Source: Pedobacter kyonggii (GTDB lineage Bacteria > Bacteroidota > Bacteroidia > Sphingobacteriales > Sphingobacteriaceae). Taken from it: DNA of 64,000 nucleotides. This document shows positions 35,587 through 45,900 of the stretch, piece by piece. A program made the translations under genes and the position numbers. Where the stretch lies: contig NZ_SIXF01000023.1 in NCBI RefSeq assembly GCF_004310665.1, forward strand, positions 1-64,000, read 5' to 3'. Below the pieces are notes generated by a model. That model made no database searches. It saw nothing but the letters and a program-made list of their open reading frames with translations, and was not told the origin of the DNA. Positions within the stretch are counted from its first letter, which is position 1. Each line of letters begins with the position of its first letter.

Positions 35587-36449
35587 TATTTATTGAAATG
35601 TGATTTTAAAAATTCAAGTCCTTCTCTGGCAAAATCATCCTGACTATCAGCAAATGGACGCCAGATACATACGGCTGCCGCCAAATCCTGATTTGCTGGT
35701 GTAAAACTCTCTATCGAGACTATCCCCTGGTAGTTTATAGCTTCTAGTCCCGCCTTATAGGAATCCCATGGTGTTTGTCCTGTACCAGGTGATCCCCTGT
35801 AATTCTCTGAGACCTGCAGGTGTAGCAGCCGATCACCGGCCAACTTAATCGCAGTTTCTATATTCCTTTCTTCTATGGCCATGTGAAATCCGTCGAGCAA
35901 TATTCCAGCTGAAGGATGGTTAATATCCTTTACCAGGCGTACTACATCTTCGGCAGTGTTTACCAAATCAGACTCAAATCGGTTAAGAGGTTCTATAGCC
36001 AGACGTACTCCCCTAGACTCAGCCATTTCAGCAGCAATCCGCAGGTTGACAACTGCTAATTGCCATTCCTTTTCACGTTGTTCTGGCGGCACCATCCTGG
36101 CTTTGCCTACGGCAGAATACATTGGTCCTGCAAAAATGGAAACACCCCAGGACACACATAAATCCAGGCAGGTTTCAATATACTTAAAACAGTTTTGCTG
36201 AACATCAGGATCTTCACTGGTCAGATCACGGCTAGCACTAAAAGCACCACAAACAACCGCCTTTAACTTATATTTTTGAAGCGCTAAACATACTGTTTCT
36301 ACGTCAACCAGAGAAGGATCTTCGACAGCAATCTCTACCGCATCAAATCCAAGCGCCGAAATTTTAGAAAATAATTCTTCGACAGATGAGGTCTGAAATG
36401 GAGAAGTCCACAACCAGGTACTTGCTCCATATTTTATATTTACTGACAT
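35586..36449 (-). CDS. Sugar phosphate isomerase/epimerase-like TIM barrel
   Basis: A 287-residue protein of the AP-endonuclease-2-like TIM barrel group, resembling ketose 3-epimerases. Metal-site candidates are the Glu in LAIEPLNRFE, Asp in ILLDGFHMAIEE, a Gln in HLQVSENYRGSPGTGQTPW where epimerases often have His, and Glu in VSIESFTP. It would interconvert ketoses or keto-sugars. It lies in a tight run: 2 bases after the transporter gene and one base of overlap with the oxidoreductase gene. Confidence 0.85.
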   Translation of the reverse strand: MSVNIKYGASTWLWTSPFQTSSVEELFSKISALGFDAVEIAVEDPSLVDVETVCLALQKYKLKAVVCGAFSASRDLTSEDPDVQQNCFKYIETCLDLCVSWGVSIFAGPMYSAVGKARMVPPEQREKEWQLAVVNLRIAAEMAESRGVRLAIEPLNRFESDLVNTAEDVVRLVKDINHPSAGILLDGFHMAIEERNIETAIKLAGDRLLHLQVSENYRGSPGTGQTPWDSYKAGLEAINYQGIVSIESFTPANQDLAAAVCIWRPFADSQDDFAREGLEFLKSHFNK

Positions 36450-36451
36450 AT

Positions 36452-37996
36452 TTAATTCTCCTGTGTCGTTCGATTTTCTAACAGCACAACTTTGTATCCT
36501 CCTTTTGACCTAAAATACAGCATCAGCAAAAGATAGCTACCTAACATGATTAGCGGAAAGATGACAATGTAGCGAAGGGCTTCTTTCTTTGCGCCATCAC
36601 GTATGGCAGTTACGGTGTGCTGATCTTTAGGACTAGCTCCTGAAAGCTTAGTTTGGTCCAGCCCTTCGTAGTTGCCAAATAAACTGGTTTTCTTTTCTGT
36701 TACATAGGTTTTATGGATAACCGTATTGTTTACGACATCATATTGTGCGATTTTTCTATCTACAGATTTATCCTGGATAAAACCAAGAATCCCTGCGCCG
36801 ATTACCCCTGCAGCAATCATTCCCAGTCCGCCGGTTATATTTAGTGTCAGCGCGCCCCCTTTAGGAAATTGTTCTGAAACGAGCCCCAACATGGTAGGCC
36901 AAAAGAAAGATTTAGCTAATCCGTAAATGGTTGCAGCTACGAGTATCATCATTCCGGTAGATGCAGAAAGCATATATAAGCCAATTACAGCAACTCCGGA
37001 ACATAGTGACAACAAGCCCAATGAGGAAATTTTATGCACGAGTGGGCCCGCAAAAAACCTCAATACAAACATGATTGCTGAGGTATAGACGAGTACCCAA
37101 CCGGCTTGAAGTCCGATTTTGGTCATTTCGGGAGTCATCAAATCTGTAATCCAACTATCAGTACCCAGTTCTGTAGTAGCAAGTGGAATCATCACCAATA
37201 GTAGAATAATAAACAAAGGACGGCCGAAACTTCTGGTGTAATACCAAAACCCTCCCGTAATCAATAGGGTAATGATTACATTGGTTGGGATAGACCATCC
37301 GAATACAGCACCCAGTTGAAAGATAATGAGGGCGACAATAATCAATGCCCCACCTGCCCCTACTTCCTGAAGCATCTCTTTGTAAGACACACCTGCCTGA
37401 ACCCTTTCGTTTAACGGGAACTTACGGCCCAGCGTCATGACCCCATAAATCAATGTAGGAATCAATATTAAAGCGATTTTATATTCCCACCTGGTTTCAA
37501 CACCTAATGTTAGTGCCATTACACCTCCTAAAACTAAGCCACCTGCCCAACCTGCATGAAGGATGCTGAGCCATTTGATCTTTTGTTTGGGAAACATGGT
37601 GGCCACTACCGGATTCGCTACCGCTTCAACAGTACCATTGCCAATAGCTACAATAAAAGAGCCCAGATATAACATCCAGTATCCATTTGCAAATATGGTG
37701 AGAAATGCTGAGGATATATGACACACTACAGCGAATATCATGGCTGTTTTATAACCTATTTTATCGATTACCAGACTAAAAAGCACAATGCTTATGGCGA
37801 AGGGCCATAAGCCCACTCCCGCAATCTCACCCAACTGAGTCTGGGTCAAATTGAAGTCAATACCCCATTGAGGCAAAATCAATGCCCTCAGAATAAATCC
37901 GAATGCGGTGGTAACCAGCGATATAAAGCAGACATAAAAGAGTTTCATATCTGGAACAGGTTGAGCCCCGGTATTTTCTGTACTAAATTTTGACAT
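36452..37996 (-). CDS. MFS sugar transporter
   Basis: A 514-residue inner membrane transporter with twelve hydrophobic helices. The first six span about 15-205 (FYVCFISLVTTAFGFILRALILP, IGNGTVEAVANPVVATMFP). A soluble loop of about 60 residues near 415-475 precedes the last helix. It probably imports a monosaccharide or keto-sugar for the two downstream enzymes. The ATG is preceded 18 bases upstream by TAACCAAATATA, which overlaps the stop codon of the ThuA-domain gene. Confidence 0.85.
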   Translation of the reverse strand: MSKFSTENTGAQPVPDMKLFYVCFISLVTTAFGFILRALILPQWGIDFNLTQTQLGEIAGVGLWPFAISIVLFSLVIDKIGYKTAMIFAVVCHISSAFLTIFANGYWMLYLGSFIVAIGNGTVEAVANPVVATMFPKQKIKWLSILHAGWAGGLVLGGVMALTLGVETRWEYKIALILIPTLIYGVMTLGRKFPLNERVQAGVSYKEMLQEVGAGGALIIVALIIFQLGAVFGWSIPTNVIITLLITGGFWYYTRSFGRPLFIILLLVMIPLATTELGTDSWITDLMTPEMTKIGLQAGWVLVYTSAIMFVLRFFAGPLVHKISSLGLLSLCSGVAVIGLYMLSASTGMMILVAATIYGLAKSFFWPTMLGLVSEQFPKGGALTLNITGGLGMIAAGVIGAGILGFIQDKSVDRKIAQYDVVNNTVIHKTYVTEKKTSLFGNYEGLDQTKLSGASPKDQHTVTAIRDGAKKEALRYIVIFPLIMLGSYLLLMLYFRSKGGYKVVLLENRTTQEN

Positions 37997-38022
37997 GATG
38001 AAGATGTTTAGTTTATATTTGG

Positions 38023-40941
38023 TTATTTAGTTACTTTCATTACTCCATTCATAATTCTCCAGTGTCCTGGAAAGGAGCAGATATACGGGTAGTCGCCAAC
38101 TACATCCGGCACTTTAAATCTCAATCTGAACTTCGCTTCCGGATTTACCAGGGGCGTATAAAACAATACTTCAGGTATTTTAGGTACATATTGCATTTCT
38201 GCACCTTTAGGATTCTGGGCCAGTTTATCTGCGGCTGCCCCCACTTTGTTCATGCTCCCTTTTTTAAGGATGAGCAAATTGTGCTGCATAAAATCAATAT
38301 TATCGAACACCAGCTCAACTGTCGTCCCGGCTTTTACAGTAAAAGTTTTTTTATCAAACTTCATTGCATTTACAATAGGTTTTATGGTAATCACCTGATC
38401 TGCCTTCGTTTTAACTGCAGGTTTTGTAGCTGATACTTTTGTTGATTTAACCGTATTTTTCACCTGTTTTGAAACAGCAATTTTTAGTGCCTCTTTAATC
38501 CATCTGTCGCCAGTGTTTACAGAATCCTTTTGAGCGGCAACCAGCTCATTCGCAATAGATGGCGATACCGGCAGGTCAGCGACTTTCAAAAATGCAGCCA
38601 AACGGGTATTTAGATTTTTATCTTTTATCAAGCCAGTTCCCTGGATAGCCGCCAGAGCGGCAGCAGTGTTAGGCAATACCTGTAACGCTGCTTTTCGAAC
38701 CCCAGCAGAAGGGTGATGCAATGCATGCACTGCTACCTGAAAAGCTTCAGTTGTGGTGTACATCCCCAAGCCATGCAATGTCCATAAGGCATGTATAGCC
38801 GGCGCATTGATCCCGAGCTCATCCACCTCTTGATTGCGGATCATTTTGTATAAATCAGGCACCATTGCTTTATCCCCTTTTTCGACAATCAGCCGCTGCG
38901 CAGTCATGCGCCAGAATAGGTTATCACTTTGTAAGCCCTTTAATAGTGATTTTGGATCATTTTTGTCCAGGGATTTTATGGGTGCCGATTTGGCTTTGTT
39001 ATAGACCACTCTATAGACCCGTCCGTGTACGCGGTCTCTGAGTGGATTGACGTAAGCATTTCCTTTACCATTTTCAAAACCTGGAGGAGTTGGGTTGTGC
39101 TGGATAATGAAATTATACCAATCAAGCACCCAAACAGCACCATCAGGGCCAACCTCAGTCTGCACAGGCCCAAACCACTCATCGGCACTGGCTACCAGGT
39201 TCCAGCCGTCTTTTTCTTTAAATCCGGATCCGGAAGGTTCCAGCATTGCCTGGTGAACTACACGTCCGGTTGGTTCATTAACGAAAGCAATCCGGTTCCA
39301 GTAAGCTTTAGGGAAATTCCTGGCCGTATATAGATTATGTCCTGCTGCTGAGGTAAATCCGTTAAAAACATCCACCTGACGTAAGTTTTTGGTAACCACA
39401 TGCATGGCATAATGCCCGTCTATTTTATCTATAGCCTTATTAACCGGAACACCGATTTTATCAAGGTAAGAACTCGGAATACCTAAAAAAGCACTATGGG
39501 TATTATTTGCTGTAGAAAGGAATACATCATTGTTTTCGGAGAATCCCAGGCCCCAGGTATTGTTACTGGTCCCCCCCAGATACTCCAGGTTTTTCCCATT
39601 ACTGTCAAAACGGAAGGCGCCCTGACCAAATTTGATTGCTTTACCGCCAACGGTTCCGTTATAGCCTGAGTAGCCTACTGTACCCCAGATTTTATTATCG
39701 AATCCATGATGTAGACTTGAAGGACCAGCATGGGTATCAAATGTACCCCATCCGCTAATGATCGTTTCCCTGACATCAGCCTTGTCGTCGCCATCTGTGT
39801 CTTTCAGGAAAATGAAATCGGGTGCCTGAGCAACAATGATTCCTCCATTAGCGAAAACAATACCGGTCGGGATATTTAACTTATCGGCAAAAACGGTAAA
39901 TTTATCAGCCTTGCCGTCTCCATCTGTATCCTCACAAATTTTAATCCTGTCATGCCCTTCGCCCTTAACATCTCTAACGGTATTGGGATAGTCAACTGTC
40001 TCTACGATCCATAACCTGCCACGCTCGTCCCAGGCCATTGCAATTGGTTTCAATATATCAGGCTCCGAAGCAAACATCTCCAACTTAAAGTCAACCGGAA
40101 CCTGGGTAATTAATTGCGATTCTGCAGGATTCAGTGCTGCCTGTAGTTTAAAGCCACCAGGTCTTTTTTCATAATTTGGAAGTTTGGCATCACTATATTC
40201 CGGAGCTGGTTTAGGCAATTTTTCCCATTGCTTTTTTGCTTCATCATTAACGGCCCATAACACTCCATTCCCTAACAATTTAAGGAAAGATGGATTTTTC
40301 CAGGTACGTTCGTCATGGCCATAAGCAGTATAAAACACTTTGCCTTTACCATAGTTCTTAACCCAGGTATAAGGTTCATGATGATCGCCTTCCACTCTCT
40401 CTGTAAGTACATGAATATCTTTGGCAACCTTATCGTGCACATAAGTTTCGTCCCAGGTGCTAAACGACGTTATGCCTTCCATAGTAGGATGTTGGGCATC
40501 TACAATTGTTGCAGAAAAATCGCCTGTTTTATGGGTCTTGAATTGTCCGCCTACCATATCGATATAAGCAGCCGAGTTTTGAAAACAAAAGGATGCACAA
40601 TGAACGGGAATAAATCCTTTACCACTTTTCACATAATCCAGAAGAGCCTTTTCCTGTGGCCCTGTGATTTGATCATGATTGGAATAGATCATTAACCCGT
40701 CGTATTTAGACAGGTTTTCTGCATTCAGATCATTTACATCAGTTGTATATGAAATATTAATTCCGTTTTTAAAGAATTCCTGGGCAATGATTTCTGCAAA
40801 TTTTTCAGAATTATGGTGCTGGCTGTCGTGCCCCAGGAGCAAGACCTCCAATCGCGGCGATTTTATATCTGTTATTAAACTAGCGCTCAAGCTGAACAGG
40901 GCAGCGATACAAATAACGCCTATAGTTAAATACTTTTTCAT
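38023..40941 (-). CDS. Secreted ThuA / PQQ-type propeller / HEAT / cupredoxin protein
   Basis: A 972-residue protein with a signal peptide and four parts. ThuA-like domain at about 30-235 (VLLLGHDSQHHNSEKFAEIIA, GMIPVHCASFCFQNS type motif). A membrane-bound-dehydrogenase-type propeller at about 275-660, with calcium-like DTDGDGKAD loops. HEAT-like repeats at 665-800. A C-terminal azurin-like domain whose copper ligands are visible (MQHNLL, then YICSFPGHWRIM). Related proteins often end in cytochrome c; here no CxxCH is present and copper would take over electron transfer. It is likely a periplasmic sugar dehydrogenase feeding the downstream MFS and enzymes. Confidence 0.82.
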   Translation of the reverse strand: MKKYLTIGVICIAALFSLSASLITDIKSPRLEVLLLGHDSQHHNSEKFAEIIAQEFFKNGINISYTTDVNDLNAENLSKYDGLMIYSNHDQITGPQEKALLDYVKSGKGFIPVHCASFCFQNSAAYIDMVGGQFKTHKTGDFSATIVDAQHPTMEGITSFSTWDETYVHDKVAKDIHVLTERVEGDHHEPYTWVKNYGKGKVFYTAYGHDERTWKNPSFLKLLGNGVLWAVNDEAKKQWEKLPKPAPEYSDAKLPNYEKRPGGFKLQAALNPAESQLITQVPVDFKLEMFASEPDILKPIAMAWDERGRLWIVETVDYPNTVRDVKGEGHDRIKICEDTDGDGKADKFTVFADKLNIPTGIVFANGGIIVAQAPDFIFLKDTDGDDKADVRETIISGWGTFDTHAGPSSLHHGFDNKIWGTVGYSGYNGTVGGKAIKFGQGAFRFDSNGKNLEYLGGTSNNTWGLGFSENNDVFLSTANNTHSAFLGIPSSYLDKIGVPVNKAIDKIDGHYAMHVVTKNLRQVDVFNGFTSAAGHNLYTARNFPKAYWNRIAFVNEPTGRVVHQAMLEPSGSGFKEKDGWNLVASADEWFGPVQTEVGPDGAVWVLDWYNFIIQHNPTPPGFENGKGNAYVNPLRDRVHGRVYRVVYNKAKSAPIKSLDKNDPKSLLKGLQSDNLFWRMTAQRLIVEKGDKAMVPDLYKMIRNQEVDELGINAPAIHALWTLHGLGMYTTTEAFQVAVHALHHPSAGVRKAALQVLPNTAAALAAIQGTGLIKDKNLNTRLAAFLKVADLPVSPSIANELVAAQKDSVNTGDRWIKEALKIAVSKQVKNTVKSTKVSATKPAVKTKADQVITIKPIVNAMKFDKKTFTVKAGTTVELVFDNIDFMQHNLLILKKGSMNKVGAAADKLAQNPKGAEMQYVPKIPEVLFYTPLVNPEAKFRLRFKVPDVVGDYPYICSFPGHWRIMNGVMKVTK

Positions 40942-41106
40942 TTTGTGTGTTTATATTGGTTAGCATTCAAAAGCTAATATCTAGGAATAAGCTTACAATG
41001 CCTCCTACTTTTTTGCCCAATACTGACTGTATTTTATCAAACAGTTTATTACATTTGACCACTAGGATGTCAACAAAAAGGATGTATTAATGTTATTGAG
41101 TCGAAT

Positions 41107-41976
41107 ATGAAAGCTGCTGTTCTAAAATCTACGATCCCCGAAACACAAATGTTTATCATCAAAAAACTAGAGGACAAACATTTCGATCCAGTTTGGCATT
41201 CGCATTGCGAATACCAGTTATTTGTGGTGTTAGAAGGCTCAGGAACGAGATTTATCGGCGATAGCATTAAGTCTTTCGAGCGTGGCGACCTGGTATTCAC
41301 AGGCGCCAACCTGCCACATCTTTGGCGAAGTGATGAGGCTTACTTTAAAAAGGATAGTCAATTGAGTGTCCATGGGATTGTCATTTACCTACAGGAAAAC
41401 TTCATGGGTGAACAGATGATGCAAAAGGAAGAAATGCTGCTGATCAAAAAGTTATTAAAAAAATCGGCCAGGGGATTGGAATTCTACGGGGAGTGCAAAG
41501 ACCTTGTTACTTGTATGATGAAAGCGCTCACACTAATGAGTGGATTAGAGAGCTTAATCCAACTACTCAAAATCCTTCAGGTATTGGCAAATTCGAAAGC
41601 CTATCACTACATCTCACATACAGAATATAGTGATCCTGTTAATGAGAATGAGACCGACCGCATGAACAAAGTTTACGAATATGCACTCGCAAACTTTCGG
41701 AGCAGGATTTCCTTGCCGGAACTGGCAGAAATATTGTGCATGACTTCAACCTCGTTCAGCAGGTATTTTACGGCGAGGAATAACAGGACATTTTCCAAGT
41801 TTATTATGGAGTTACGTATCAAATACGCTTGTAAACTATTGATAGAAACCAATATGCCTGTATCGTTAATCTCCTATGAAAGTGGATTTAATACCTTGTC
41901 CAATTTCAACAAGCAGTTTAAGGAAATTATGAACAAAAAACCGTCGGAATATAAAATACAGTTCTCAAGTATCTGA
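41107..41976 (+). CDS. AraC-family transcriptional regulator
   Basis: A 289-residue regulator divergent from the ThuA-domain gene, 165 bases away, so it probably controls the 38.0-40.9 kb cluster. The N-terminal cupin (about 10-100: PVWHSHCEYQLFVVLEGSGTRFIGD) would sense a sugar. The C-terminal HTH pair spans about 185-285 (ISLPELAEILCMTSTSFSRYFTARN, then PVSLISYESGFNTLSNFNKQFKE, ending KKPSEYK). Confidence 0.9.
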   Translation: MKAAVLKSTIPETQMFIIKKLEDKHFDPVWHSHCEYQLFVVLEGSGTRFIGDSIKSFERGDLVFTGANLPHLWRSDEAYFKKDSQLSVHGIVIYLQENFMGEQMMQKEEMLLIKKLLKKSARGLEFYGECKDLVTCMMKALTLMSGLESLIQLLKILQVLANSKAYHYISHTEYSDPVNENETDRMNKVYEYALANFRSRISLPELAEILCMTSTSFSRYFTARNNRTFSKFIMELRIKYACKLLIETNMPVSLISYESGFNTLSNFNKQFKEIMNKKPSEYKIQFSSI

Positions 41977-42087
41977 TACATTGGTATCAGGCAACACTGG
42001 GGGAGTAGAAAACAAACATGATCTTTAATGAAGATAGAAAAAGAACCAAAAATGCAGCTGATAAATAGCGCTATTCAATTGATCTAT

Positions 42088-42978
42088 CTATTTACTCAGA
42101 TTAAGCCTGACATTGAGTTCAAAACTGCCATTTGTATAGCTGCTTAAAGCAGAGGTCTGTGTGGTATAGGTTCCGCTGATCAGGTATTTCTCTCTAAAGT
42201 CCATACCCAAACCAAAAGTTGCATTTCTGGTACTATGGTACATCGCTAACAAAAACACCTGCTTTTTGGCGATACCAAACTGCGCACCCGCATCCCAGAT
42301 GTTGTCAAAACCTTTCACCCCCCTGTAGGTCACCTTTGGCTCTACATCCATACCTTCGATACCTTCACTGATCCCGATTTTATAACTTACTGCAGTATAA
42401 AAGGTAGCCACATCGGCCAGTTTGATCACATCCTTTTTCAATACACTTTTCAGGTTCGGGATGGCCGCCTGGATGTTCAGCTTACCTGAAGTATAAGCCA
42501 CTCCTAAATCTCCGTCCAGGTAAGTTTTACGGTCATTGTACTGCCCTACTGTTGGATCATTGGGATTGCCATAAATATCTGCATTTTCTAAGCGCTGGCT
42601 CATAAAACCCAGTGATACCCCAAAGTGCAACTGATGGTTGTTGTTATTCAGCTTCAGGTGATAGGCATAACTGCCCATTACTCTGATCTTTTTTTGCAAA
42701 CCCGCACTTTCGTTGTTTACCGTTAAACCCAGTCCAACTTTGTTAAAGCCATAATCGGCCGTCAGGTTTTGGGTTAAAGGCGCCCCAGGTACATTGCTCA
42801 ATAGCTTACGGTAGGCACCATTTAGCTTTAAACCCTCGCCTGCCCCGGCAAAGGCCGGGTTAATCAGGTATTGATTGATATAGTACTGGGAGGATAAAGG
42901 GTTTAACTGTGCTTTTACCAAGGTGGTACTGATTATGCTAACCATAATCAGTACTAAGGTTTTATATATCGTTTTCAT
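42088..42978 (-). CDS. PorP/SprF-family type IX secretion partner
   Basis: A 296-residue outer membrane protein with a signal peptide (MKTIYKTLVLIMVSIISTTLVKAQ), LSSQYYINQYLINPAFAGAGEGLKLNGAYR, and a beta-barrel-like C-terminus. PorP/SprF proteins are needed to secrete or anchor type B sorting-domain cargo. The start at 42978 follows the lyase stop by 16 bases; an upstream Met at 43050 lies within the lyase gene. The adjacent lyase, carrying the matching C-terminal domain, is almost certainly its cargo. A decayed paralogue is at 61225-61375. Confidence 0.88.
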   Translation of the reverse strand: MKTIYKTLVLIMVSIISTTLVKAQLNPLSSQYYINQYLINPAFAGAGEGLKLNGAYRKLLSNVPGAPLTQNLTADYGFNKVGLGLTVNNESAGLQKKIRVMGSYAYHLKLNNNNHQLHFGVSLGFMSQRLENADIYGNPNDPTVGQYNDRKTYLDGDLGVAYTSGKLNIQAAIPNLKSVLKKDVIKLADVATFYTAVSYKIGISEGIEGMDVEPKVTYRGVKGFDNIWDAGAQFGIAKKQVFLLAMYHSTRNATFGLGMDFREKYLISGTYTTQTSALSSYTNGSFELNVRLNLSK

Positions 42979-42994
42979 TTCTGTTTTACGCTGT

Positions 42995-45900
42995 TTACTC
43001 TGGCCCGGTAATGGTAATAAAACCTGTGAAACGTGGTCTGCTCGTTCCAAAATCTACGATATAGTAATAGGTGCCTTCAGCCAGTGGCACTCCATTTAAG
43101 GTACCTTCCCAACTGTTGTCATAACCTTTTTTACCATAAATAAAACGGCCGGCTTTGTCAAATACCTTTACTTCATTATTTGGATAGAGGTCTATATTAT
43201 CGATCACCCATTTGTCGTTTATCCCATCACCGTTGGGCGACATGATATTAGTCGCCTTGATCTTCACCAAATCTTCCGGCACGATTAAGTTAATAGCCTT
43301 GCTTTCTGTAAAGCCGCTGGCATGGGTAGCTGTTGCAAAATTCAATGGCTGAGCCCCACCTATCTGTACCCGGTGGCGTAAGCCATTGGTATCAAAAGTA
43401 GCGGTAGCGGTATTTAGTCCATAATTACCACTGCCTATCACAGGTAACCAACTGTTTCCATTATATTTTGAAATACCGAAAGGAGATGACGGGGTAAAAC
43501 CACTGCCTTTCAGGCTTGCAGGAAAGCCGACACGAAACGTATAATCTCCTTCTCCGCTTGTACGGATAACATGGTATGACGCATTTACAAACTGGCTCTT
43601 GTCTGCAACTACACCGCCATCTGGCAAACCATTAGTTGTAAGGCCTGTAAGTACACTCATTGTAAATTTGAATACAGCGTCTTTGGGTGGGGTAATGCGT
43701 ACAGGCAGATAATTTCCGCCGTTTCCTAAAGGAATATCTCCCTGAGCAGTTGTTAATCCGGTTATTTTTACTTCTGCAATTTCACCGGAACTTGCTGACG
43801 ACATGGTGTTGATATAGGAAGTGCTGCTTCCACCTGAAACACTTGAAACAATAAGCGCTGAAGTTTCCGGAATATTCAGCAGTCCCTTCTGCATATCCAG
43901 TTTTCCTATCGTCAGCACCGGGTTCAGTGTAACTCCAGCGGTTGAATTGATTACCATTTTATTGAGAGCAGCATTTTTAAAAGTATTGGCTGCAACGGTT
44001 CTTGCTATCGATGTAGAAGGAGAGGCATTTACAAAACCTATAGTGCCATTAGTTGCATCAACTATGCCAGTACCGTTTAGCGTGATAGCGCCTGCAATAT
44101 TCATTACGGCACCCAGCTTCAGTTTATGGGTATTCCCAGCTTCAACACCTAGTGCGTTAAAAGTAACATTTCCGCCCATGAAACCGATATTATCAGAACC
44201 ATTGTTAAAATTTACTGTAAGTGATGAAATGGTATTATCATGATCTACAGAGATACAATTAACGGTATCTTCTGCTATCAGGTTGCCACTGACATTCAAT
44301 ATACCTGTAGAAGCTACACCTGTAGAAACCGGAGCGGTATACACAGATGATCCTCTTTGAAAAAACACATCATTTGCTACACTTAAAGCAACTGTGTTGC
44401 TCACTTTCAGAAAGGTCCCTGCTATAACTGTTGGTGCTTTGGTATAGCCGGTCCCTCCGCTACTAATGCTTACCTGTGTAATACCAACTTTTGCAGAAAC
44501 AGCTGCCTCTGTACCATTTCCTGTAACAGACATAATTGGTATGGAAGTGTAGTCAGACCCTGAACTGGTTATAACAATATCTATAATTTTACCACCACTC
44601 ACTACTGCCGTGGCCGCTGCTCCGCTTCCGCCACCGCCGCTAAAAGTAATACTGGCAGAAGTATAGCCAGAACCGCGATTATTTATATCTGCACCTGTTA
44701 CTTTTACTTTTGTGATAGTTGCAACAGCACTGGTAGAGCCTGCAGCTTGTCCACCGTTAACAAAAGATAGCGCAGGAATACTGCTTAAATTACCTGGCTC
44801 TACAATGGTTAATGCTGATACTACATTTGCATTGATCTGTGCCCTTAAAACAGCTCCATCCCCCTCTCCAACAATCAGGTTATTTAAATTTCTAGTACCT
44901 GCTACAACTGCGCTTTGCCCATTTCTTATTAACAAATTAGTTGTTAATCCAAGGGCAGTTGTTGCTGGTACCCAATTTCCGTTTGTAAAAACTTCAAACT
45001 GTGATGGGCTCCCCATACTGCTACTCAATTGTGTTGTCCGATAATCACCCGCAGCAGGAACATATTTAAATACATATTCATTAAACAACAATGATCCGTA
45101 GCCTAATAATATCGCAGTACCACTTTCTCCTCCATTGTCTTGCCTTATTTTCTCAACAACCATTTTGGTATATTTAACCGGCTCTCCAGACATCCCCAGT
45201 CTGTTTACATAATGATTGTAAACCAGTTCATAAAATGGAAGAAATTCTCCCCTTTCATCAGGAGAAATTTCAGATCCATAATGATTTGTTGTATAGGGTA
45301 CGCTATAACCTAAATTATATTTAGCGGTATATTCGGTTCCTAACAATAACCTGTTTGAATAAAAACCATAAAGATCCGTGTTTTGGTTATACCCTATTTC
45401 GCAAGCTTCCGCTAAGCCCCCTATGCCCATTTGGGTATGGTTCTGATCGCGGCCGCTTTCAAAACACTGGCCGGTAGTAGGGTAAATGTAATTGTACAAT
45501 GTTCCATTAGCATTTGGATAATTTCCATTCCCTGGGCGTGACGTGAAAAAATTGCGTCCTTTGGTGTAAATGGCAGCGTCATTTATAAAAATTCCTATTC
45601 CCATCATAGTTTTGGTAATGGCCGTATCCCAATTCCCCGCCAATCCCAGCTGGAAATCTTTAATAACCGGATAAATAACATCCCTGAACATAGATTCCGC
45701 TTGCAGTATATCTGCCGTGCTCCAGCCTGAGTTTGTATATCGCAGAATTTCCGCAGCATTAACCAAACCAAAACCAAACCACGCTGCAGCTAACTTGGCA
45801 CCGTTCCCGCTAAAACCCTGCAAGGTACCTGACCAGGAGTTCAATATTGTTTTAGCAATAGTTGCATATTGAGGGTTTCCTGTAATTTTCCACAGAATTG

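Noticed and set aside
42979-43050. Upstream start for PorP at 43050
   Set aside because: These codons lie within the lyase gene and encode no signal peptide; the Met at 42978 begins a standard one.
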